From: Dromaius novaehollandiae
Lineage: Eukaryota; Chordata; Aves; Casuariiformes; Dromaiidae
Length of the DNA stretch: 64,000 bases
Direction: 5' to 3'
Assembly (NCBI RefSeq): GCF_036370855.1
Contig: NC_088117.1
Location: 1,240,001-1,304,000 of the forward strand
A model generated the notes under the pieces. That model saw nothing but the letters and a program-made list of their open reading frames with translations. It searched no databases and was not told the origin of the DNA. The translations under genes and the position numbers were made by a program. Shown piece by piece: positions 49,053 through 61,000 of this stretch; position 1 is the first letter of the stretch; each line of letters begins with the position of its first letter.

Positions 49053-52000
49053 GTAAGGTGATCTCAGTTATGTTCACAGAAAAGGCAAAACCTGTTCTGC
49101 TGACTGAAATGCCACTAATCTTGTTAGAGAGGAAACAAATCCCAAACTGCGCAAGTTTGGGACTGCAGCAAATGGCTCTAAACACTAACAAAACATCATT
49201 GCCAGAGCACAGGTAACACAAGCCCTTTACAGCCCCCTCTTCCAAGCACAGACCTGAGAAAACTTTCCTCCCAAAGACCTTCTGAGCCCAGCTGCTTAAA
49301 TACTTGCCCAGCTAAGTCCAATGGGTTTAGCAGGCTGATCTAATCAAGGCAGGATAGGCCTTTAATTCAAGGACTAGATTCCTTGCCTCTGGGGCTGTTT
49401 GACTCTTTCCAGGTGGGCTTCCCTATATACGATTTGGCCATAAAGGAAAAACAAATTCCCATCACCTGCTGAAATGCTCTGCAATGATCCAGCATGGGGC
49501 TGGGAGAGCTTGTTGTGATAGGCTAGTAAGATACCAGCCTCTCATGTCCACCTGTCTCTCTGACTGCCAGTTTTCAGAGGTCATGTGAGTTGGCACAATT
49601 TCCGGGAGAATTCCCCACTCTTCAGCCAGGGAAATACAGGGAGGAGAAAGAGAGGGAGCGAGAGACACTGCTTGCTTTCCAGCCACAAATTCCCTCGACC
49701 ACTAGTGCCATCACCGAAATCTCATCCCTTCCCAAGCATCTCAAAACAAGCCTTCCTGCAGAGCCAGAAGGACTTCTGTATTGGCTGATGAATGGCAGGG
49801 GCTTGAGAGGAATTAATAGTGCTGGGCAGGTGTTAGTTAGCTGTGCCACAGTCTGGACTGACGACCCTGTCCTCCCACAAACACGACTTGAGGAGTAAGG
49901 TGTGCTTTCTGCTTTGGTTGCTGCAGTCATCCCTCTCCCCAAACCTCACACATGCATTTCTCTATCTCCCCTCTCCCTGGAACCCCTTTCTCCCATGCGC
50001 GGTCCTACAAGGATCAGTGAGTCCATCCCAGCATGAGAGCGGGGCCAAGGGGAGGAAGGGGGACAGAAAAGCAGGGCAGGACCATGGCGGTAGCTGCACC
50101 TTGAGGTCCATGGAAGCAGTTTGCTCTGAACCTCTTCAGAGCAGTTGGTGCATGGCCACTCAATTCATCATCAGCATGCTGTACGGGATGTGCAAACGCT
50201 CTGCAGTGGGTGCCCCAAGAGGGTAAAGGCTGAGACCCTCATGGGGAAACAAAGGTCGCCCAGCCTCATGCTGTGTTGAGAGCTCCAGGCAACAGAGAGG
50301 AGCAAAGGGAAGGTGGTGGGGAAGGAGGAAGAGTCATCTCTCCTCGGTGCATCCCTGCTGTCATGTGCTCCTGACCTGCAGAGCCGATGGCTTGCTGTAA
50401 CCAAGCGTGCTCCCGGGGGGTCTTCGCCAGGATCTGCAAGAGCAGTCTCTCTGGAAATGTCACTGTGATCAGCAACTAAGCAGAAGGGGGACAGCAGAGG
50501 GAAAGGAAAGAATGAAGGAGAGAGAAAGAAGAAGAAACTGAAAAGGGAAGAAGGAGAAATACAGACCAGAACCAATTAGAAGCTTCTACCTTTAGCCTCT
50601 ATCCCTGGACAGATGTCTTTTTTAATCTAGTAAGGGAGGAAGTATCTAATGCCACTTCTTTTTCTTCACCACGGAAAAGCATACTCCAGAGAAAACAGCA
50701 AATGAGTCAGCTCAGCACCTCTTCAGTACTCTTTTCATGGCTATGGAATTTCAGTACAGGATTATATATATATTTTTTTTGTACTGAAAGATGAACTCCC
50801 AGTTACCCAGGAGCAATTCAAGAATTCACACATTTTTATGAAGTCCACCTTTCCTTGAAATATCTCATTTTGACTTCTTCCTGGGATATTTTTTGGTCCA
50901 GTTTAGATCTTGCAAAACCGACTGGCAATACTCCATCTGCTGGTTTATATATGCCTGTTTGCCTCCATGCCTGTGCATTGTGTCAGGCTGAATACATTTT
51001 GTTCTAGTCGTAGCAAATAACTAAGGCAATACTTCCCCCATTCTCTGAGATTTATGTAGCAGCAGATTCTGTTGCAGATCTTGGTGTGATCATTTCCACA
51101 CAACAGACTCTGCAGTTTCCTGTGACCATGATGTGGGCTCTGCAAATTTTAATTGGAGCAACAGGCACCTGAGTTGATTTTTCTTGAGTTGGATGGTTAA
51201 AAGTGGCATCTTTGAGGCCTTGGTTATTAGGCATCATCCAAAATAAATTTGTGAGAGTTATGTCTGATATTTAAACTGTTATTTCTGCAGCTTGTTCAAA
51301 GTCTCCACAGACCTTCTTTTAGGAGTTCTCTGAACTCAGAAGTTCCCAAATATGAGTTTTTTCCTCTCCAAATGGAACTGTCTGCTCCTTTACCACCCAG
51401 AGGACATGTGACTCAGCTGTAATTCCCTGGAGGCTCCTTCCAGACTGATTTATCCCATGATCCTATGATCTGCCCCCAATCATTCTGGGGTAAAAGAAAA
51501 GCAATAGGCATGCAATAACTGGGTTTGGGGAGGTCAAAATATTCTTGTGGTGTCCTTCACAGTTCCATTTACAGTCTGGCTGATACACTTCCCCTGAACT
51601 TGATTACACTGGGAAAGCCTTTCCTTCTTAAAATGGGCGGAGGAAGTGGGGGGAGAGAGTGTTTTTTCCTTTTGATCACATATAGAGCTGTGTAGGACCT
51701 GAGATCTACTTTTGTGCATCTCCAAACTACCAAACAGTGGCCTACAGAGATGCAGCGAGATTTGTTCAGCGCCATTTGTTCAGTTCCTCTACATCAGCTT
51801 TCACCAAAGCAGCTTGCAAAACATGCCTGTTCTCTAAGTTTGAGGGTAGAGCTGTTTCATGGGAGGGGGAAAACTGCATTTCTAGCTCAATTCCAAATTC
51901 TTGAAACAGTTTTAACCATGTTGTGGGTTAGCAAAAGTAATAAATCACTAATCCAGTGTTTTGGAAATATAAACATTTTAACCAGTGCAGTTAAGGAGAG

Positions 52001-52267
52001 TGACAAAGATCTTACAAGACAAGTAAATAACCGCCACTGCTGTGTCTCCCCCATTCCTGGCACACAGACAGTCCAGGACCAGGGACTGTGCAATACTTTC
52101 TCCTGTCCTCTAGCATGCTTAATATTCAAATTTGGACTGTAAAGTAACATGATGGGAAGATCAGGACCTTATTGTGCCAGGATGGGAGTGGGGTTAGTGC
52201 TGAACTGCATGTTCTGCTCAGCACATGGTCTCCAGTAATGCAGAATCTGCAGCTCTTGTTTTTGCAG
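49053..52267. other. Spacer between ficolin remnants B1 and B2
   Basis: No coding exon recognised. A purine-rich, nearly strand-asymmetric tract lies at about 50483-50565. The open frames at 49.6-50.6 kb overlap on both strands and have no domain. Confidence 0.4.
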
Positions 52268-53717
52268 GAGCCAAAGGAGATGCTGGGGAACCAGCAAAGA
52301 CAGGCAGGAGACATCAAAGATCCGATATTTTATTGTATGAAAAAAGAGAGCAACTCTGCAAATAACCACCAAGTTTCCTGAGCCCTTAGTGCAGCAGAGG
52401 TCAATGAGGCTGTGAGTCTGTCCAGTTTCTACCACGGAACTCTTGTCAGTTCTGGAAAGATCAACGTATCTCAAGCTCTGCTCACACCTGTAGTATAACG
52501 GTATCTTCTGCAAGAATGGGGGTCAGATAAGGACTCCAAAGAAATAGTTATTGTCATGCAAAGAAGCCATTCCAGATGGAGATCATGCTAACTGCTTTCC
52601 AGCTCTTCTTAATTTCGGAGGAAAATAAAAAACACAAACTGATCCTAGGAAACTTCAGTGGTGGCAGTGCAGTTAAGGAGGATCCAAGGGATGATCTGGA
52701 GCTTCTAGCAAGGGGTGGATGATCTGCAGAGAAAAAATGATGTTGTATGATATAATGACAAGACATGAAGTGTTTTTACCTTCATGTGAATGGTTTTGTC
52801 CCGTCTGTCCTGTAAGAGACCTTGCAGGACCTCTCAGGAGCTGGCACTGCTAGGGATGCTAGCACGAGCAGGATAGTATCCACCACAGTCCCAGAGCGCT
52901 GTGAAAAACCACCCCAGAGCATCACTGATCTTCCCGGGATTACGAGCTCCCCTCAAGCCAAGGCTGCTAATTCTAAAGACTAAAAAGGCACAGCATAATT
53001 TAATAACACGCCTTAGAGATCTGTAAATAGAAAAACTCTCACTCCATCAGGCATTTTGAGTTAGTTGTTCTGACTGAGCTTTCCATTTGCTGAGGAAGGG
53101 TCCGAATATGGAATTTATTGGACACTAAAAATAATAACTGACAGTTGTTTTCATGTCTGGGCTTTCTAGCACTTGAGATAGGACACTAACATAAGCAAAT
53201 AACAGAGCAGCAGACTGGCAAGACAGACCCAAATATCTGGGATTCCAGAGATCTTACTACTAGTCTGCCCTGCCTGCGCCAGTCTATTTAAATGGATCCT
53301 TGCCACCTTTGGCTTAGTAAAGGGGAGTGTGAGGACAGGGACTTTGCCTCCACTGCAGAGGACTGCACGTTCCTGGAGGCCCAGAGAGGACAGGCCTAGA
53401 TGGAGGGGCTGGGACTGTGGAGACACACAGAAGCTGGAGTTTTAGCAAGATTTGTTAGTTTTCTCCACAGCGGGTTCATTGATCAAACACAAAAGCATGC
53501 TGTTTTCAACCAAAGACCGTGATAATGATGCAATCCACAATAATTGTGCTGTAACCTACAGAGGGCCCTGGTGGTACAGCCAGTGCCACAACTCCAACCT
53601 AAATGGATTTAACACCGAGGAGCCCAGGACAGTTTTGCAGATGGAGGGAAGTGGCAGACAGGCAAAGGATACAATTACTCCTGCCAGCTGTCAGAGATAA
53701 AATTCAGGCCTGTGTAG
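52268..53717 (+). pseudogene. Ficolin B2, broken copy with collagen and fibrinogen remnants
   Basis: Three pieces in ficolin order. At 52268-52319 a collagen remnant after TTTTGCAG reads GAKGDAGEPAKTGR; its donor GT is now AT. At about 52556-52672 a fibrinogen exon reads FQLFLISEENKKHKLILGNF and SGGSA; its donor GT is now TT and its acceptor half is unrecognisable. At 53471-53717 is the last exon: acceptor [26 protein letters not shown], then [17 protein letters not shown]. The frame then breaks, and the next frame gives [18 protein letters not shown] and a stop. At 247 nt it is one base shorter than the 248 nt of unit A. The first two fibrinogen exons are missing. Confidence 0.85.
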
Positions 53718-54238
53718 CCTGGCAGGAAGGCTTTCCTGAGCACATTCCTCATCCAACCAGTTGTGCCAGAGTGACCAATCCCACCTGCATCTCTGCAGCT
53801 CTGTACATGACAGAAATACAATAAGCAAAGAAAATGGGCTTGGGAATTGACCTTCTGCTCTTAAGGAATCATCTGAACAGGGAGGGCACAGAACATCCTC
53901 TGCCTCTCCTACCAATCATATCTTTGCCTGCAGGAATTACTCTGTATGTGAACTATTCCTGTTCTTTCAGTGATGAATGGCTGCCAGCATTTCACAGAAC
54001 AGAAAAGGTGTTACCAGAGATTATAAAAGATGTTAAAAATTGAAAGTTTGGTACAGAGGCTGGTGGGAAAGAGTCCTTTCTGGTAAGTGGTCACAATTTA
54101 TCACCGTAAGTGCAGTTAAACAAAGGCCACCCGATGCCAGCTCCTGGAGGAAACCAAGCAAATACCAAACCAAATGTTCAAGAAGGGCACGCAGCTGGCG
54201 TGCAATAACGGATAGGGAGGTTTCCTAATCGACTCTTG

Positions 54239-54261
54239 CCCCCCCCCCCCCCAAAAAAAAA
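54239..54261 (+). repeat. C14 followed by A9
   Basis: Fourteen Cs followed directly by nine As. Simple-sequence tract. Confidence 0.9.
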
Positions 54262-56672
54262 CACTGTATGGGAAAGTGGAGAAGGAACCCCACATTCACA
54301 GGTTCAAAGTTGGTGCTCTCTGTATGCTTCATAAATCACTGCACTGCCTGGCTCTCCAGGTACTGAGATGTGTGCTGTGGTCAGCACCAGCTACGGAAAA
54401 GGTCAGCTCTGCAGGACAGGTCTGTGGAAACCAATCAAGACCAGTGAAACCAACAGCTTGAGCTTTTCATAGCAAGGAGTTCCTGTTGAGACTGCAGTGG
54501 GAAAGCAGAGAGTGAAACTGTGTTCAGCAACGCAGAGTGTGACGCCAAAGGGCTGAGCAGGAGGGGAAGTCTCCTCCCTTTGCTTCCCCACATTTCCCAC
54601 TCACTGGTGAGCACAGCTGTCATTAGAAAATACACCTCTAATCTGTCCCCTTTTGGATCCTCAGGAATCCCTGAGCCAGGAGCTAAAATATACATCATTT
54701 AGCAAGGATGAGAGAAAGGTGCAGTGTAACTCTTCTGAAAAGTGAGGGACTCGGGCACTTAGCACACTCCATATTCACAAAATCCAGCAGCAGAAAGGGA
54801 AAAAGCAAACGATGTCTTTTGAAAAAAGTGCCTTCTTAGCTTAGGCAAATGTTTCCACCATAAATGCTAAGACTGGTCATGGGCTGGAGAAATTCTCCCA
54901 TGGAAATTGCTAGTGTTCACCCAAAGAAATTAATAACTTCATGATGGGCACTCAGTGAAGAGTGCCAAATAGCATGACCCAGGCAAGGCTGAGCCAGAAG
55001 AAAATCCCTCCTTGCTGCTTTGGATAACAACCTGCCTTTGCAGGTCTGCTATCCAGACATCATTCCTTTCCCAGCAAGCCAAGCCTCCAGAGCACACAGA
55101 AGCTCAGCCATTGGCATGCACAATGGTGCCGGCCCTCTCAAGCGAGGTCTTATTTCACATCTCTTAAATTTAGAGCTGCCAGAGAGTTTACCTTCCAGCT
55201 TCACAATGCCAGCTGTCTGCCTTTCTTGCAGCTTTAGGAGAGGTTCATGGCAATGTCCTCAGGTTAGCACAGAGCAGAGGCATGCAATGACTGGCACTCT
55301 CTGCTTGTTTTGTTGGCTGCTTACAGCCTTTGCTGCTTTCCCCATCTCCACTGTGAGGCTCTAGCATCCTGGTGGCAATGAAGCTAATGGCAAAGCTCCC
55401 AGGACCACACAGGGAGCCAGAATTTCATGTACAATTTTGCATTAATCAGTGTTAAATCAGCTGTTGGACACAATAATCATATTTCCACATCCACTTTTTG
55501 AGGCACTTTCATCATCTGGTTGTGTCTTCTAATTTGCTAAGCTTATTTTCTTGGGATCTGCAGATTAGTTTGATCCTGAGGGCTTTCATTCTTGACGTTT
55601 ATTTCTCTAGAGGTGAAGAGGCAAGTTGTAGTGTTCAGAGGTACTCCGCATTCTCCTAAAATGCTTCAAACCCCTGTTACTACATCTCAAAACTGATCCT
55701 GGAATTAAGAAAAAGATGGGGTCATTTCCCAGGGGTCGAGGAAGAATCTACATAGAAAAAAGAATTGCAGATGATGTAAATGATTATCCCTATGAGATCT
55801 TCACTAGATGAGTAAAAGTAATTTAGGACACATTGATCACTAGGCCAGTTTCAAAAGCTACCCTCAGGGTCCTGACCTACTTTGGACTAAGCTTGCTCAT
55901 TGTTTCCCCCCTGCTCCCAAATGTAGCTGCATCTGCAGGGACACTGCAGCAATGGCCTGGTATTACCTCCTAGGGTGAAAGCTGAGGTGACATCTCCAAG
56001 CATCCCACTAGGCTGGAAGGAATCCACAGCCAGCAACACCTAAGTGGATCCATCAGTGCTGGGCAGGTACATCAAAACTGCCTCCATAACGTGTATTCTC
56101 CGTCCAACACTGAACTCTTTGCTCCTGTAAGGGAGCAGCTTGGAAAAAGCTGGACAAACCCATTCCTACTTTTTTCACATGACATATCTAACCAGGAGCC
56201 CTTGAAAGATTATAAATTTGGGTGAATCTATGAGTCTAGTTTTTGCCACTGCTTTTTAGAGTGACTTACCAGGGGAAACAGCTGAGGAGGAGCTTCAGCC
56301 TCATGAGAGTCGAAAGAAAGTATTACAGCCTTTTCCAGGCACATAGCACATGCTATTACAGCAGAAGGCTTCTCGGTGCTAGGGGCTGGCTCTGCAGCAC
56401 TGCTTGCCCCTTGGGCAGACACAGCTCTAAGCCAGACCAGGGTGCATCAGCTGTGCTTCAGAAGCATTTGCCCCGCACAGAGCAGTATGACTGAGAGAAG
56501 AGGGGGGTGCAGATGGCCCTAGTCAGCCTACAGCTGCTTAGATCTCTCCCTCCCTAGCAGCTCAGAGGCATCTGCTCATCCTTTTTCTCTTTCCTTTTGA
56601 AAGGCTGAAGAAAGAAGGTATTCTCAGTTCTCCTCAGGTTGCATGCACAGAAAATGGCATGGATGATGATTT

Positions 56673-56690
56673 CCCCCCCCCCCCCCCCCC
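56673..56690 (+). repeat. Homopolymer C18
   Basis: Eighteen consecutive Cs, or G18 on the minus strand. Likely length-variable and able to form a G-quadruplex. Confidence 0.9.
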
Positions 56691-57827
56691 ACTTAAAGCA
56701 AACCCCAGATTTGAATGTGGCTAGTCTGATCACAGTCCCTCTCATTTCAATGCAGTTTTTTCAGACAGGGGCAGGGAAAGGATGTATGCTTTTCCCTGCC
56801 AGAATTAGGTCTCGGGAGCAACAACAGTCACACGATCTACTTGTTTACTATTATTTTATATATACACGTATATGTATGTGTATATGTACTGACTACTTGG
56901 GGATATGGAATTTAAGTGGCAACCAATTACTTTTCTTACCTCTCTCCTGCCTACTCCCTTTTGCTTAACATTAAAGCAGGCTTTCATTTATCATTGGAAT
57001 TCAGGATAGAGTTTGGGATATTAGAGGGATCTCATGAAGAAAGTAAATGCTTGTGGGGAAGCTATGTTCTGCCTCTGATATCCCAATAGCTGAGAAAGAC
57101 TCCAGAAATAACAGTCTCATCTGAACTGGGATGAAGCAATAAGGAGAAAAACCTTAAATTCTGCCCTCTGATAAAATTCATAAACTTTATGGGCTCTCTA
57201 TCTGAAGGTAACATGAGGGTCAAATTCAGTCAGGCAGTCTGGACTTCACATAATGCTGCCACTGATGAGCAGAGCACACAGCATAGCAGCAAAGCAAAAC
57301 TGAAATTCTGCTCAGTATTACAATGAATAGGGACTGGGTTAAAAAAAAATTCATGCACACTCTGCCCAGCTAGCATTGTCTGGACATACAAAGTCTTATC
57401 TCTAAATCAGTCCTGGATCACCTATAAACCTCTGTTTGAAGGGCTGCAAAGTGCTGCCTGGCAGGTAGAGCACTAGAGCATGAGTCAGGCAGTTCAGCTT
57501 CTGCACGTGGTCTTGGCTCTACCATCTGCAAAGTAAGCTCTGTCTTTGTAAAGTGCCACTAAGGTAGAAGCAGAATAGCTGTCTGCTTTAATCAAATGCA
57601 TGTTTTTGCTGGTTCATTTCCACTGGTGATAAAATGAGGGAGGGGAAAGACACCTGAAGTCTGCTAAGGACCCAGGAGGCGTGAGCTACAACAGCCAGAC
57701 AAGAACTTTCCCCATCGGACTTTTGCGAAACTGCTTCTCTGTGAAACAGCTCCCAGGGAACTCTCCCGAGCCCCAGACTTGATAGGCAGGTGGTGGGAAA
57801 GTGCAGGGGTGGAGCTTAGTGCTAGAT

Positions 57828-57862
<35 letters not shown>
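57828..57862 (+). repeat. (TTG)n microsatellite in the unit C promoter
   Basis: About eleven and a half perfect TTG units ending only three bases before a TATA-like AAATAAAG and 88 bases before the ATG of ficolin C. Confidence 0.95.
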
Positions 57863-57864
57863 AG

Positions 57865-57872
57865 AAATAAAG
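57865..57872 (+). promoter_or_regulatory. TATA-like box of ficolin C
   Basis: AAATAAAG lies 85 bases before the ATG at 57950, which would put transcription start near 57895-57900 and give a 5' UTR of about 50 bases. This is inferred from position; no experimental start is known to me. Confidence 0.45.
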
Positions 57873-57949
57873 GCTTAAATGGGTCAAATGGTAACCACAG
57901 TGCCTGGGACACGGAAGAGGGGAGCGGAGAGCGTAGACCAGCGCTTGCC

Positions 57950-58028
57950 ATGGAGAGGACAGCCCCAACCCTCCTCGTTCTGCTCAGCCTAACGGTGGCA
58001 GTTTCTGATGCCCAGGACTCCTGCCCAG
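57950..58028 (+). CDS. FCN: Ficolin C exon 1, signal peptide
   Basis: 79 nt, donor CCCAG|GTGAGT, phase 1. The ATG is preceded by CTTGCC and followed by G. The likely cleavage site is after VSDA, leaving QDSCPG as the mature start with its oligomer-forming Cys. Confidence 0.88.
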
Positions 58029-61000
58029 GTGAGTGGAGCACGACTCCCACTGTCTCCCTAATGAGACAGTCTGCTTCACCCCCCACCTCTATGACACAAG
58101 AGCCATAAAAATGAGCTTGGGGGTGGATTTTTTTCCTCCTGGGGATCATTTTAACTCAGCTGCAGGCAGGAGGAGGGCAAGGGGGGATGAAGTCTCAGCA
58201 GCCATCCCACCCCACCTTGGGGTGCCTTGACACAGTTCCTGAAGGATGCAGAGCAATATGATGGAGCATTCGAGTGCTCACAGGATGTCAGGCACTCTGG
58301 CAGCTTGGGGAGACTGCCCAAAGCAGCTTTCTGTCCATATTCACTGGGAGGGTGGTAGCAACAATTCCAAACTGATCTGGTGCTGGGAAATTCGGCAGAG
58401 CCTTTACTGTCCGCAGATCTGTCAATGCCGCTTAGTCTCTGCTGTCAATATCCCACAGGGCATCTCTTGGCTTTTGTTTTATTAAACTGTAACGTATTTG
58501 TCACGCATGCAATGTCATGTATAATAGCATCCTCTCAGACTGAACTCCTGTGAAGCTGGAGAGATTCTGTGTTGGTATAAAATTGCTCCCCAACATGCAC
58601 CTCAAGCTGGATTCTCACAGCCGTTAATTCAGGCTGCTGCCAAAGTTGCACCTCAGCCATGTAGGGACAAAACTGTGGCAGGAATATCACACCAGGTATC
58701 ATACAGCAGGGCTCAGCCATGCCAGGAGTAGGTAGATGAGGGGAGAGTAGTGGATGTTGTCTCACTTGGCTTCAGTAAGGTGTTCGACACTGTTTCCCAC
58801 AACATCTGCATAGACAAGCTGATGAGGTGCAGGCTAGATGAGCACACAGTGAGGTGGATTCAAAACTGGCTGAACAGCCAAGTTCAGAGGGTTGTGATCA
58901 GTGGCGCAAAGTCTAGCTGGAGGCTCATAACTAATGATGTCCCCCAGGGGTCAATAATGTGTCCAATATTGTTCATCTTACTCGTCAATGGTCTGGATGA
59001 AGAGACAGAGTGCACGCTCAGCAAGCTTGCTGATGATCCCAAACTGGGAGGAGTGGATGATACACCGGAGGGCTGCACTGCCATTCAGAGGGACCTCGAG
59101 AGGCTGGAGAGATGGGCAGAGAGGAACCTCATGAAGTTCAACAAAGGGAAGCAGAGTCCTGCCCCTGGGGAGGAATGACCCCAGGCACCAGTACAGGCTG
59201 GGGGCTGACGTGCTGGAAAGCAGCTCTGCAGAGAAGGACCTGGGAGTCCTGGGGGACAACAAGTGGACCATCAGTCATGAATGTGCCCTGTTGCCAAGGC
59301 AGCCAATGGTATCCTGGTCTGCATTAGGAAGAGTGTTGCCAGCAGGTCGAGGGAGGTGATCCTTCCCTTTTGCTCAACCCTGGTGAGGCCACACCTGGAG
59401 TGCTGTGTCCAGCTCTGGGCTCCCCAGTAAACGAGGGACATGGTCATAGTGGATTGAGTGCAGCGAAGGGCTACTAAAATGATTAAGAAACTGGAGAATC
59501 TGTCATAGGAGGAAAGGCTGAGAGAGCTGTGCCTGTTGAGCCTGGACAAGAGAAGGCTGAGAAAGCTCATCTTATCCATGTGTATAAGTATCTGAAGGGA
59601 GGGTGTCAAGAGGATGAGGCTAGACTCTTTTCAGTGGTGCCTAATGATAGAATGAAAAGCAACAGGCACAAACAGAAACACAGGAAGTTTCATCTGAACA
59701 CAAGAAAAAAAAATCTTTTTACTGTGAGAGTGACTGAGCACTAGAACAGGTTACCCAGAGGGGTTGTGGAGTCTCCATCCTTTGAGTCATTCAAAAGCTG
59801 TCTGGACAAGGTCCTAGGCAACCTGCTCTGGGTTATATGTGATAAGCCAGTTCCTCACTGCCATTTGTTAATCCACACAACAACTCCAAACTCCCATCCT
59901 CAACTCAGGAGGGATACTGCTTTTGCCTGCACTATTCCCAGATCCCAGACAGTTCAGTTTCCTCTCCAAGGCATTTCAGAGTCCTAATAATCTCTGTGAT
60001 GGTTGTCTTCATTTCCTCAGGTGTAAGAATAGTGGGGTTGGGTGATGCTGATCGGCTTGCTGTCCTCCAAGGATGTCCAGGGATCCCAGGTGCCTCTGGC
60101 CCAAAAGGAGAACCAGGTCTCCCAGGAACAAAAGGTGAGATCCCAAAAGCCAGCAAAGAATGTTTTTGTGTTAGATTGTTTTGTTGCTTTAAGTAGGGGA
60201 AAACTGAGGCTGGAGCACTGGCTAGCCTAGCGCTGGTTTCTGTGAAGAGCTGGAGAGTCAAATAGAAGGGGAAAATACCCTAGCTAGAAATGTACTGATA
60301 CACAAGGAATGTCTTTCTTTCCTGAGTCCTGTCACAAGTCAGAAGAGCTCTTGGGGCATGAAATGTCATAACCTGCTTTTTTTTTTGCATTAGTAATGTC
60401 CATTTCTTCCTTGAGCCTTTATTCAACAGTCTACTGTTGTTGTGAAACAACCCAAAGGCTAGAAGCAGTCTGGAGTGTGGAGCTGACACACTAGCTGGGA
60501 CCAGCCTGCTGCAGTGGCCTTGCTTGCCAAGAAACACCACCATGGTCTGGTCAACCGCAGGGTGGGAATAAGTCTGGGATGCTCCTGCATGTCTACATGG
60601 GGCCACGAATGTGCATCATTTGGGAACTGTAACAGCACCCCTACTCCAGAAAGCGAGGGAGAAGGAGGTCCTTTAGGGTTTTCAGAGACAACATACGGGG
60701 CAGCCAAATCACTTCAGTCGAGCGAGCAGCTTCCACATGGCAAAAGCCAAAATGTAGGAGGCTCACAGGAATTCATTCATGAACTACAAATTAGCACCTT
60801 TCACTGGAACTACCCACATCGTGTAGCTTTAGTGGAAGGTAGAGAGTGAGATCGGTTGTATTTTTAACAAAACCAGCTTCCTTGTACCTGCAGAAGTCAA
60901 GGGCCAGCTTCCAAGGCTTTTGTATCATCTTCCCTCTAGTTAATTTGCAATGTGCCTACATAAACAGAGCTTTTCTTTGCAGGAGAAACGGGAGCCCAGG

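Larger units (their letters stand above)
53718..57827. other. Spacer upstream of ficolin unit C
   Basis: No exon recognised with confidence. It holds two homopolymer C tracts, annotated separately. A frame at 54.66 kb ends GIPEPGAK after a CCTCAG and could be one more collagen scrap, but it is too short to call. Confidence 0.4.

Noticed and set aside
54660-54702. Possible collagen scrap ending GIPEPGAK after a CCTCAG
   Set aside because: Only about three triplets, no donor, and no neighbouring ficolin exon. Too short to separate from chance.
56180-56225. Stretch reading NQEPLKDYKFG, similar to the NYKL part of fibrinogen exons
   Set aside because: A stop follows at once and nothing upstream aligns.
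57664-58149. Minus-strand frame of 161 codons
   Set aside because: It is opened by the (TTG)n repeat, which reads as poly-Thr, and lies antisense to ficolin C exon 1.
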